Below are positions 1 through 7,893 of a DNA stretch of 64,000 nt, in pieces. Numbering within the stretch: the stretch's first letter is position 1; every line of letters begins with the position of its first letter. The notes below the pieces were generated by a model. The model was not told the origin of the DNA and did no database searches. It was given only the letters and a program-made list of their open reading frames with translations. The DNA is taken from the NCBI RefSeq assembly GCF_014237455.1, contig NZ_JABZFL010000030.1:1-64000 (forward strand), in the 5' to 3' direction. The stretch is from Desulfobacula sp. (lineage in GTDB: Bacteria; Desulfobacterota; Desulfobacteria; Desulfobacterales; Desulfobacteraceae). The position numbers and the translations under genes are program-made.

Positions 1-13
1 TGTTATCTTCCAT
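1..13 (-). CDS. Start of a gene running off the left edge
   Basis: Only the start codon and three further codons are visible, reading leftward from base 13. The start is credible because the minus strand carries a strong Shine-Dalgarno sequence, AAGGAGA, five bases upstream (about bases 18-24). A long leader with hairpins lies further upstream (see 14-420). Nothing can be said about the product. Confidence 0.45.
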
Positions 14-420
14 TTGGTCTCCTTATTTTGTGTTATTGTATTTTCTTACCCAATTAAATCAATTAACACATTTGAGGTTCTACCTCAAAGGAGACCATCT
101 TTCTCATTTTATCGAAGAACGAGCGAGTTCATGGCGGTCAGCGAAGGTAAGCTTAAACCGTGTTGCAATGTCCATCCAGCGGACGGAAGGGGATCAGCCG
201 GGGACATAACCATATGAAATTATAGATTGTAAATAGCCTGTGACGGGTTAGGCGATATTTTTTATGGCAAATATCCAGTTTTGGAAAAACCAATCGTTTT
301 TTTTGTAAAACAAAATCATATATAGAGGTAACTTATCACTTTCCTATCGACAGGATTTATAAAATATGGTTGAATGAATGTTTTTAAAACAAGTATGGTT
401 TTAAATGTTACGGGAAAATA
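14..420. other. Intergenic region with leader-like inverted repeats
   Basis: No convincing gene between the leftward gene start and the cNMP-binding gene. A perfect 8-bp hairpin lies at 71-89 (TTTGAGGT, 3-base loop, ACCTCAAA). A 10-bp inverted repeat pairs 15-24 with 88-97; the first arm covers the Shine-Dalgarno of the leftward gene, so in that gene's mRNA the two arms could pair and hide the ribosome site. Bases 100-215 are GC-richer with short self-complementary stretches, and an AT-rich region follows to 420. No known riboswitch class was recognised. Confidence 0.4.
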
Positions 421-870
421 ATGAGTAATATTAAAGAAATTTTAAACAAATCATCTATCTTCAGTTCTCTTGGGGAAGATGATATTCAAAGGCTGGAATC
501 ACTTTTTGAGAAACGGGAAATACACCCGGGAGATATCATTACAAATGCCAAAGATGTCGCACAATTCTTTTTTTTATTAAACAATGGTACTGTTTTGCTT
601 GCCATGGAAGAAGGCAGATCAGTTGTTCTAAATACACCCGGGGATTTCATCGGACTGGAATTGTTATCTGCCGGAGGCATTTATAAAACGACCATGACTG
701 TTCTTGGAAATGGAAGTGTGTTTGCCGTACCAAGGCAGGATTTTTTAGCCGTTATTCAGGAAGATTCTGAAGCAGCAGCCACCATTATGGTGTCCTGGCA
801 GGAATATCTTGACAAAACAGCATCGTTTGCAAAAAATATTGAAGACATAAATCTTTTGGAACATTTTTAA
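421..870 (+). CDS. Cyclic-nucleotide-binding domain protein without DNA-binding domain
   Basis: 149 residues matching a single cNMP-binding fold of the CRP/FNR effector-domain type: an N-terminal helix ('IFSSLGEDDIQRL'), the beta roll ('IHPGDIITNAKD ... FFLLNNGTVLL') and the turn 'NTPGDFIGLELL'. The protein ends after the C-helix, so the helix-turn-helix of CRP-like regulators is absent and it probably acts by protein contact rather than on DNA. It sits 13 bases upstream of the OadG-like gene and may sense a signal controlling that pump. The ribosome site is weak. Domain call fairly sure; role unknown. Confidence 0.7.
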   Translation: MSNIKEILNKSSIFSSLGEDDIQRLESLFEKREIHPGDIITNAKDVAQFFFLLNNGTVLLAMEEGRSVVLNTPGDFIGLELLSAGGIYKTTMTVLGNGSVFAVPRQDFLAVIQEDSEAAATIMVSWQEYLDKTASFAKNIEDINLLEHF

Positions 871-883
871 TGGAGGTAGACGT

Positions 884-1333
884 TTGTACGGATTAGAAGC
901 AATCAATGCCAACAATGGGTGGGCTATTTCCGTTGTCGGAGTATCAATCGTATTTTCAGGTCTTGTCATGCTTTCCCTTGTGATCTCACAGCTTCATAAG
1001 GTATTGGCTTTGTGGGAAAATCCTTCAAAGATTAAAGCACTCTTTAAAATAAAACAACCTGAAGATCAGTCAGACAAATTGCAGGAAAAGGAAATAGCCG
1101 ATCAGGCAATTTTTACGGAAAGCCAAAAAGAGGTTGTAAAGCAATTCGGCCTTCTTATAAGAACCATGGAAGATCATTTTTCATTGCCAAGACTGCTCCA
1201 TCTTGCCCAAATCAGTGATTTAAAAAATCCTCATTCAACTCTTAATAACCTTCTCGAAACAAAGATAATTATCCCCGATGGCTCAGGTTTTTTTACATGG
1301 GAAAAAGAGACGTTTGACAAAGCCATTTTATAA
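884..1333 (+). CDS. OadG-family sodium pump decarboxylase gamma subunit
   Basis: 149 residues with one N-terminal membrane helix at about 12-36 and a charged cytoplasmic tail, as in OadG-type subunits that anchor membrane decarboxylases. The N-terminal pattern 'GWAISVVGVSIVFSGL' is typical of the family. The start is TTG at 884 with GGAGG seven bases upstream. The tail is longer than in many OadG proteins and has no proline/alanine-rich linker. The next gene is the beta subunit, which supports the assignment. No carboxyltransferase (alpha) or biotin carrier gene is in the window, so the substrate is unknown. Confidence 0.75.
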   Translation: MYGLEAINANNGWAISVVGVSIVFSGLVMLSLVISQLHKVLALWENPSKIKALFKIKQPEDQSDKLQEKEIADQAIFTESQKEVVKQFGLLIRTMEDHFSLPRLLHLAQISDLKNPHSTLNNLLETKIIIPDGSGFFTWEKETFDKAIL

Positions 1334-1377
1334 TAGAACAAATTTCTTAAAAAAAATGACAAGTAAAAGGAAATAAA

Positions 1378-2508
1378 ATGGATGTGTTATTTATAGAGTT
1401 TTATCACAACACAGGGTTTTACCTGTGGGACTACCGTTACCTTATCATGATTGTTGTAGGGTTGGTGTTTGTCTATCTTGGAATTGCCAAAGATTATGAA
1501 CCGCTGCTCCTGGTTCCCATTGGATTTGGTATCCTCATGGGAAATATTCCCGTATTCCAGGGACTGGGTTTAAGTATTTATGAAGACAACTCAGTTCTCC
1601 ATTATTTATATTTCGGTGTGACACAAGGGATATATCCGCCCCTTATTTTCCTTGGCATAGGGGCTATGACAGATTTTTCCACCCTTTTGGCAAGGCCGAT
1701 TCTAATGCTTTTAGGGGCAGCTGCCCAGACCGGTATTTTTATAACATTTCTGGGTGCACTGGCCCTCGGGTTTGCCCCTAATGAAGCCTCTTCCATCGGA
1801 ATTATCGGTGGCGCTGATGGCCCGACCGCCATTTTCCTTACAGCAAAACTGGCACCCCACTTGATCGGCCCCATTGCCGTGGCAGCCTACTCATACATGG
1901 CGCTGGTTCCGGTTATTCAGCCTCCGATTATGAGGCTTTTGACTTCAAGAAAAGAGCGGTTGATACGAATGGAAGAGCCCAGGGAAGTTACAAAAAGAGA
2001 AAAAATAATTTTTCCCATTGTTGCATTCCTCCTCTGCTGTTTTCTGGCCCCTGCCGCCCTGCCATTGCTTGGAATGCTCTGCTTCGGCAATCTCTTAAAA
2101 GAGGCTGTTGTAACGGAAAGACTTGCTCAGACCGCAAGAAATTCCCTCATTGATACAGCAACCATACTATTGGGGATTACAGTTGGTGCAAGTACTCAGG
2201 GAGATATTTTTCTTGTACCAAGCTCGATTGGAATTTTCGCCCTTGGTGCACTCTCATTCAGTATTGCCACAGCATCCGGCGTTCTTTTTGCCAAGTTCAT
2301 GAATCTGTTTTTAAAGATAAAGATCAATCCGCTTTTAGGGGCAGCCGGTGTGTCTGCTGTTCCGGATTCAGCCCGCGTTGTTCAGATGGTCGGCCAGAAA
2401 GAAGACCCCACCAACTTTTTATTGATGCATGCCATGGCGCCCAATGTGTCCGGTGTTATCGGATCAGCTATCGCCGCTGGTGTATTATGGAGTTTGATGG
2501 CGTCTTGA
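1378..2508 (+). CDS. Sodium-translocating decarboxylase beta subunit (OadB/GcdB/MmdB family)
   Basis: 376 residues, almost entirely hydrophobic with about nine to eleven membrane segments, the usual length for this family. The conserved segment '[14 protein letters not shown]' followed by '[15 protein letters not shown]' contains the aspartate, serine and tyrosine region associated with decarboxylation-coupled sodium export in OadB. These subunits decarboxylate carboxybiotin and pump sodium across the cytoplasmic membrane. It lies 44 bases after the gamma subunit. Oxaloacetate, methylmalonyl-CoA and glutaconyl-CoA pumps share this subunit type and cannot be told apart here. Confidence 0.9.
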   Translation: MDVLFIEFYHNTGFYLWDYRYLIMIVVGLVFVYLGIAKDYEPLLLVPIGFGILMGNIPVFQGLGLSIYEDNSVLHYLYFGVTQGIYPPLIFLGIGAMTDFSTLLARPILMLLGAAAQTGIFITFLGALALGFAPNEASSIGIIGGADGPTAIFLTAKLAPHLIGPIAVAAYSYMALVPVIQPPIMRLLTSRKERLIRMEEPREVTKREKIIFPIVAFLLCCFLAPAALPLLGMLCFGNLLKEAVVTERLAQTARNSLIDTATILLGITVGASTQGDIFLVPSSIGIFALGALSFSIATASGVLFAKFMNLFLKIKINPLLGAAGVSAVPDSARVVQMVGQKEDPTNFLLMHAMAPNVSGVIGSAIAAGVLWSLMAS

Positions 2509-2565
2509 TTTAAATTTAATAGTTGCCTGAATATATAAAAAGGCAAAATTAAAGGTGGATGGATA

Positions 2566-3021
2566 GTGTCAGAAAAGCCAAAAGAAATTATTATATCAAA
2601 AGAAGATGCCGTTTTCTGGATGGATAAAAATGGTGACTGGCATAATGAACACGGAAAGTTCGAGCATCCTAAAATCATAAAATATTTTAACGCATCCATA
2701 AAAAAAGATAAAAACGGGTATTATATCCACCAGGTGACGGATGAGGTTGATGAAAAAGTATATTTTCCTTATGAAGACACAGCCCTTTTTGTTTTTGATA
2801 TAAAAGTGAATGAAAATATCCTCCTCACATTAAATAACAATGACACAATAAAATTTGATCCAAAACAACTTTTTACCAGGGATGACAACCTCTACATTCA
2901 AACCGCTGAACACCAGGTTAAGTTTAAAGATCGCGCGCTTTTAAAAATTTCAAAGTTTATGGAAGAAAAGAATGGACAATTGTTTTTTAAACTGGAAGGC
3001 AAGACCTATCCTGTTCAATAG
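2566..3021 (+). CDS. DUF1285-like hypothetical protein
   Basis: 151 residues, start GTG at 2566 with AGGTGG upstream. It shows the DUF1285 pattern: an opening '.DGDWHNEHGKFEHPKII' strand-turn, then 'YYIHQVTDEVDEKVYFPYED' and a beta-rich C-terminal half. It is soluble with no signal peptide. DUF1285 proteins have no established function. It sits between the sodium pump genes and the TPP enzyme in the same direction (57 and 22 base gaps), so it is probably co-transcribed. Family assignment rests on motif memory only. Confidence 0.6.
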   Translation: MSEKPKEIIISKEDAVFWMDKNGDWHNEHGKFEHPKIIKYFNASIKKDKNGYYIHQVTDEVDEKVYFPYEDTALFVFDIKVNENILLTLNNNDTIKFDPKQLFTRDDNLYIQTAEHQVKFKDRALLKISKFMEEKNGQLFFKLEGKTYPVQ

Positions 3022-3043
3022 CCATTGGAAGGGGTTAAACTAA

Positions 3044-4654
3044 ATGATTACAGTGGCTCGCCAATTTTCTGAAACGCTTAAGGAAATCGGTGTTCGATAT
3101 GTTTTCGGGGTCCCAAGCGGCAGCATGATTGACTATATTGAGGCCATCCGTAAAACAGGGAAGATTGATTTTATACTTGTCAGTCATGAAGCCAGTGCCG
3201 GCTTTATGGCATATGTCTGTGGCAGACTGACCGGTATTCCCGGCGCTTGTTTTGCCACTTTTGGCCCAGGCGCGACAAATCTTTCAACCGGTGTGGGCGG
3301 AGCACTGCTTGACCGGTCTCCGCTGCTGGCCTTTACAGATGAAATGCCGGAAGAAAAACGGCATCGCACCGTCCAGATGAATATTGATCATCAGGCATTC
3401 TTTAAGCCGATTACAAAGTGGACGACCCGTTTAAAGACCGGCACGGTCAGGGAAACACTTTTAGAGGCTGCCCGGATTGCCGGTTCCGGAATACCCGGAC
3501 CGGTGCACGTCGGAATTCCTTCGGATATCAGCAACAAAAAGAGCCAAGAAGACCACATACAATTAACGCCGCTTCCAAAAAGAAAACCGGCAGCATTGTC
3601 TGTGATACAAACAATGCAGGAGATGTTTTCCCGGGCCTGTAACCCTCTGATTGTTCTGGGAATTACAGCGGTACAGACAGATGTAAAATCCTTGATACAT
3701 GAGGTGATAGAAAAATTCCGGCTGCCTGTTATTCTGACCCCAATGGCCAAGGGAATGGTTTCAGAAGACCACCCTTCATATGCCGGTGTTCTGAATCATG
3801 CACTGGCAAATATTGTCAGCCGGACGTACCAGCAGGCAGATCTGATTCTTGGTATTGGATATGATCCTGTTGAAGTGAATTATGAAGACTGGGTCTCTGA
3901 TGCTCCCATCATTCATATTAATACGGTTCCAGTGGATCTTGATACCGATTCCCATACGATTGCCGCAGACGTTGTCGGGGATATAAAAATCTCACTTCAA
4001 TCGCTTATGACTGTTTCTCATTTGAACAATAAATGGGATATGGATGCAGTGCTGAAGCAAAAACAAAAAATGTTTGCAACTTTACAATCCTGCGAGGGGT
4101 CATTTGGTCCCCTGGCGGTGCTTGAAGGATTGAGAAAAATACTTCCCGATGACGGTATCATGACCTGTGATGTCGGTGCCCATCTGCATTTGATCGGACA
4201 ACAATGGCGGACACCGGAACCCGGATGTCTGCTGATGACAAATGGATGGTCCTCAATGGGATTTGCCATACCGGCGGCAATTGCTGCAAAATTATGTCAT
4301 CCTGAGAAAAAAGTCGTATGTGTCGTGGGGGATGGCGGTTTTTTAATGACGGCAGGAGAAATGGCAACCGCCCAAAGGCTGGATTTGCAAATTGTAATTA
4401 TACTCCTATCGGATCAGGAGCTTTCACTGATTCGGATTAAACAAAAAAAGAAAAATTATCAATGTGGGTATGGTACCCTGCTTTCTGAAAAGGATCATCC
4501 GGTCTCGGATTTTTTTCTTGGCGTTCCGGTTTTAACCGTTTCGGATCAGACGGCTTATAAAACAGCATTGCAAAAAGCATTTGCCTGTTCTGGTCCAGTG
4601 ATTGTCAAGGCTGCAATAAACAGCTCGGAATATGATGATTTGGTACTTAAATGA
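3044..4654 (+). CDS. TPP-dependent 2-oxoacid decarboxylase / acetolactate synthase-like enzyme
   Basis: 536 residues with the three-domain layout of the acetolactate synthase/benzoylformate decarboxylase family. The PYR-domain activating glutamate is E49 in 'VSHEASAGFMA'; 'GPGATN' follows; the PP-domain metal motif is GDG at 429-431. The usual asparagine pair closing that motif reads S456-D457, so the magnesium ligand would be aspartate. No FAD-specific feature could be judged. It ends the OadG/OadB group and its stop lies 13 bases from the convergent DUF362 gene. Substrate unknown; a decarboxylase or lyase on a 2-oxoacid is likely. Confidence 0.75.
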   Translation: MITVARQFSETLKEIGVRYVFGVPSGSMIDYIEAIRKTGKIDFILVSHEASAGFMAYVCGRLTGIPGACFATFGPGATNLSTGVGGALLDRSPLLAFTDEMPEEKRHRTVQMNIDHQAFFKPITKWTTRLKTGTVRETLLEAARIAGSGIPGPVHVGIPSDISNKKSQEDHIQLTPLPKRKPAALSVIQTMQEMFSRACNPLIVLGITAVQTDVKSLIHEVIEKFRLPVILTPMAKGMVSEDHPSYAGVLNHALANIVSRTYQQADLILGIGYDPVEVNYEDWVSDAPIIHINTVPVDLDTDSHTIAADVVGDIKISLQSLMTVSHLNNKWDMDAVLKQKQKMFATLQSCEGSFGPLAVLEGLRKILPDDGIMTCDVGAHLHLIGQQWRTPEPGCLLMTNGWSSMGFAIPAAIAAKLCHPEKKVVCVVGDGGFLMTAGEMATAQRLDLQIVIILLSDQELSLIRIKQKKKNYQCGYGTLLSEKDHPVSDFFLGVPVLTVSDQTAYKTALQKAFACSGPVIVKAAINSSEYDDLVLK

Positions 4655-4667
4655 TCGACCGGTTAAA

Positions 4668-5798
4668 TTATTTTTTATATGACAGTGTTTTTAATTTAAC
4701 CAGATTATACTCTCTTGTTCCAAGCCCTATTTTTTGGGCATAGTCAAGCTGATGTTCCCAGTCAACAGAGGGGTAAAGACCTTTGAACTTATCTTCTCCA
4801 GGGTTTAGATTTGTCTCAAGAACAGTGCCGGGCAGTGCTTTTTGCTGGTTGACAAGGTCGGCACTGGCCTGGTCAATGGCGACAGGATCGATGGATGCGA
4901 GAACGCCCACATTATTAACAATGGGGGATTCGCTGTAAGACAGACAATCGCATTTGGGTGTAATGTCCGTAATAAAGTTGATGAAAAAAGCCTTTTTTTC
5001 TTTGTTTTTAAGGACACCAAAAGTATGTTCCATCATTTTTTCAAGAAACACCGGGACGGTCTGATTCCAGTTGATATTCACCGATTCAGTCGGGCACCTG
5101 ACAATGCATTCAGCACATCCGATGCATTTATTTTTATCAAGATAGGCTTTTTTTTCTTCAAGATGAATGGCGCCTGCAGGACAGTGTTTTTCACATTCGG
5201 CGCACCCGATACAGGTTTTTCTTTTTATTTTTGGGCTGACATTGGAATGTTGGTCAAGTTTCCCTCTTCTGGAGGCACATCCCATGCCAAGGTTTTTCAG
5301 AGTACCGCCAAACCCCGAGAGCTCATGGCCTTTAAAATGGGCCACAGAAACCAATGCATCTGCATCAATGATCTCAGATCCGATATAAACATGTTTGCAG
5401 TTTTTCTGGCCCACGTTAATTTTTGTTTCATTTTTCCCCCTTAACCCATCGGCAATAATAATGGGAGTGGCATCCATAGAAGAATAAGAGAATCCATTTT
5501 CAATGGCCGTATGAATATGAGAGATAGAATCTGATCTTGTCCCCACATAGAGGGTATTGGCATCGGTGAGAAAAGGGCCGGCCTTATATTTTTTTATGGT
5601 CCGGATGATTGTTCTGATAAAAACCGGACGGATATAGGCAGTATTGCCCTGCTCGCCAAAATGAATCTTTACGGCGGTCAGATCATTTTTGTTTAAAATG
5701 TTTTCAATCCCTGCTTTTTCAACAAGCCTTGAAAGTTTCTGGGGAAGGTTTTCCTTTGAAGTGGTTTCTAAATCTATAAAAAAAACATCAGCAGTCAT
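4668..5798 (-). CDS. DUF362 protein with two [4Fe-4S] ferredoxin clusters
   Basis: About 376 residues. The start was placed at 5798 because AGGAG lies seven bases upstream; an in-frame ATG at 5873 has no such site. The N-terminal and C-terminal parts match DUF362 ('VKIHFGEQGNTAYIRP', 'VSVAHFKGHELSGFGG'). Two ferredoxin motifs, 'CIGCAECEKHCP' and 'CIGCAECIVRCP', sit at about residues 187-230. Such proteins are common in strict anaerobes and presumably carry electrons to an unknown acceptor. No signal peptide is obvious. It converges on the TPP enzyme gene. Confidence 0.85.
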   Translation of the reverse strand: MTADVFFIDLETTSKENLPQKLSRLVEKAGIENILNKNDLTAVKIHFGEQGNTAYIRPVFIRTIIRTIKKYKAGPFLTDANTLYVGTRSDSISHIHTAIENGFSYSSMDATPIIIADGLRGKNETKINVGQKNCKHVYIGSEIIDADALVSVAHFKGHELSGFGGTLKNLGMGCASRRGKLDQHSNVSPKIKRKTCIGCAECEKHCPAGAIHLEEKKAYLDKNKCIGCAECIVRCPTESVNINWNQTVPVFLEKMMEHTFGVLKNKEKKAFFINFITDITPKCDCLSYSESPIVNNVGVLASIDPVAIDQASADLVNQQKALPGTVLETNLNPGEDKFKGLYPSVDWEHQLDYAQKIGLGTREYNLVKLKTLSYKK

Positions 5799-5920
5799 TG
5801 TTTTCTCCTGGCAGGGTTTATATATTTTAGTTGTAAGAAATAAATTGTCAATTCTGATTTCCTCAATATTCACAACTATTAAATACGCTAACCAGTTGAG
5901 AATTACAATATACTGGATGC

Positions 5921-5960
5921 AAAAACAAGCTGTCTTTGGGAATAATCCCGAAAGACAGCC
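5921..5960 (-). terminator. Rho-independent terminator after the dehydrogenase-CBS gene
   Basis: Read on the minus strand: stem GCTGTCTTTCGGGA, short loop, TCCCAAAGACAGC (5929-5959 with one bulged base), followed by a T-rich run (complement of 5921-5925). It lies 33 bases past the stop of the gene at 5992-7869, so it ends the Lrp-panB-dehydrogenase operon. Confidence 0.8.
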
Positions 5961-5991
5961 TGTTAAGGGTAAAGAGGTGCGATTGGATCGC

Positions 5992-7869
5992 TTATGTCAT
6001 GGTTTGCAACAGCCGGAAGAGTGTTCTTCGGGCAAGTATGTCACCTGAAATGACACCGACCACTTTGTCTTTCTCAACAATGGGCATGGCTGATATTTCA
6101 TGATTCTCCAGCTTCCGGATACAGTCAATAATGGTGGCATCGGGGCTGCTGGTAATTACGTCTGCAGTCATGATTTTGGTCAATGGAGAATCCATGGGCA
6201 GTTGTGACGCCATGGCCCTGGTAATATCCCAGGAGGTTACGATACCGATGAGTTTGCCTTTTTCAGACACGACATTGACGATGGTAACATGGGCATCCAC
6301 TATCAATTGAGCTGCATCGGTCACGCTTTTGTCTACACCGATGGTGGGGGCTTCTTCCATGATATCCCGTGCTGTCCTTGATTTTTCTTTTGATGCAATT
6401 CTCTGAACACTTATTCTTTCTGCAATTTCACAGGGCAGGCTGTCTGCATCTTTGCAAAGACCGTCAATGAGTTCTCCCATATTTCGCCGGATAACTGTTT
6501 CAAGCTTTTCAACAGCAGCTTTTCTGCGAATTTCCGCAAGATTTGCAAAATCACTTCGGTTTTTTTCAAGCCAGGGTTCAATGGCGTTGGGATTTCCTAG
6601 AAGGTCTTTGGGAATCAGCAGATGATTCGGTGTCGGAATAATCCTTTCATGGGCAGCATAAATGACCCCGCCTGAGTTTACCAGGTAATCCGTTGCAATC
6701 AGCACACCTTTGTCCCTGTAAACATGACGTTCCATTCTTCTGCGCTCCGCTTTTCTTGCAGGGTTCGGAGAATAGGTGTTTGCCCCTTCAACAATGATCT
6801 GCCATTTTCCCATCCTGTCCGTGGTCATGGATGGGCTTGAGGCGGCATCCACATCCAGGTAGTTGAATACGGGCGATGCCGGAACCAGACAGAATGCGGA
6901 TTCGGTTAGAAGGTTGTTGGGAGAGTTGGAAAAGACCATGTTTTTTAATTCAGGATGGTCCTCGTGCATGATTTGATCATGAAAATATTTCTGGGTCACG
7001 GTACCAAATTCTTTCCACATATCAAAGAGCTGTTTCCAGGGGAGCCCGTTCGAATTTAAAAGATAGCCGTCTACATCACTGATTCCTTTAATAATGGGGC
7101 AGTTTTCAGAATCATAATCATGGAAAATTCTTCCCACATGGGCACCCACAGCCCCAAATCCCTGGATGAGAATGTCTAGGTCCGAAGGGTTGGGGATGAC
7201 CATGTTTTTAAACTGGGGCAGTTGCTTTAATTTGGGCAGGTGTTCGAGCAGGGCTTTGGTGGCTACCACAATACCATTGGCAGCACCGCCGAGTTCATCG
7301 ATTCTGTTGCCGCCCATATCAGCCGGTTTTGATACGACATTGTTCAGGCCGTTTTCAATGGCAAAGGTTTTCATGTCCGCGTCATTGGTCCCCACATCCG
7401 GGCCGGGGATATAGATGTCCTTATATCGTTTTAAAAGTTGTCCAAATCCTTTTATGACTTCATACCGGCCTTCTTTAGAAAGATTTTCAGGTCTTACAAT
7501 ACCGGATTTTCCACCGCCAAAGGGAAGGTCGGCTGCGGCATTTTTAAGGGTCATGCCCCTTGCAAGATTATGGATAATATCCGGGGTGATATCCGGCAGC
7601 ATTCTTGTGCCGCCCATGGACGGCTGACCCATGGCAAGGTTGTCCACCACAAGGAATCCGCCGATCTCCACAGGACTTTCTTCATTCCACATGCAGGACA
7701 CCAGCCTTGGCCCCAGGCGGTCTACTTTTATGCCCAGGCGTTGAAGACGGTCAACATTCAGGGGACCGAATTCAAGAAATCTCGAAGGACCTTCCTTGAT
7801 CAGGCGGTTTTTCCAGATACTTTCGGGCAGGGTATCGTGCAAAAATTGATGCATTCTTGACGGAATCAT
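5992..7869 (-). CDS. Glu/Leu/Phe/Val-type amino-acid dehydrogenase fused to a CBS domain pair
   Basis: 625 residues. Residues about 40-480 form an amino-acid dehydrogenase: the substrate/catalytic lysine segment 'LPFGGGKSGI' at about 118, 'GPDVGTND', and a nucleotide-binding 'IQGFGAVGAHVGR'. Residues about 500-622 are two CBS repeats ('DIMEEAPTIGVDKSVTDAAQ', 'KIMTADVITSSPDATIIDCI'). The enzymes reversibly deaminate amino acids to 2-oxoacids with NAD(P). CBS pairs usually bind adenine nucleotides, so allosteric control by energy charge is a reasonable inference. It is last in an operon after an AsnC/Lrp regulator, panB and an unknown gene. PanB uses 2-oxoisovalerate, the deamination product of valine, which hints at valine or leucine as substrate. 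Confidence 0.85.
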   Translation of the reverse strand: MIPSRMHQFLHDTLPESIWKNRLIKEGPSRFLEFGPLNVDRLQRLGIKVDRLGPRLVSCMWNEESPVEIGGFLVVDNLAMGQPSMGGTRMLPDITPDIIHNLARGMTLKNAAADLPFGGGKSGIVRPENLSKEGRYEVIKGFGQLLKRYKDIYIPGPDVGTNDADMKTFAIENGLNNVVSKPADMGGNRIDELGGAANGIVVATKALLEHLPKLKQLPQFKNMVIPNPSDLDILIQGFGAVGAHVGRIFHDYDSENCPIIKGISDVDGYLLNSNGLPWKQLFDMWKEFGTVTQKYFHDQIMHEDHPELKNMVFSNSPNNLLTESAFCLVPASPVFNYLDVDAASSPSMTTDRMGKWQIIVEGANTYSPNPARKAERRRMERHVYRDKGVLIATDYLVNSGGVIYAAHERIIPTPNHLLIPKDLLGNPNAIEPWLEKNRSDFANLAEIRRKAAVEKLETVIRRNMGELIDGLCKDADSLPCEIAERISVQRIASKEKSRTARDIMEEAPTIGVDKSVTDAAQLIVDAHVTIVNVVSEKGKLIGIVTSWDITRAMASQLPMDSPLTKIMTADVITSSPDATIIDCIRKLENHEISAMPIVEKDKVVGVISGDILARRTLFRLLQTMT

Positions 7870-7893
7870 TTGTAAATTTCCTTATGCTTTAAA

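Noticed and set aside
14-217. Plus-strand frame of 67 codons at the left edge
   Set aside because: No ribosome site, odd composition, and it lies over the leader of a well-supported minus-strand start.
4842-5444. 200-codon plus-strand frame
   Set aside because: Lies entirely opposite the DUF362 gene, whose ferredoxin motifs are clear; the frame is a shadow.
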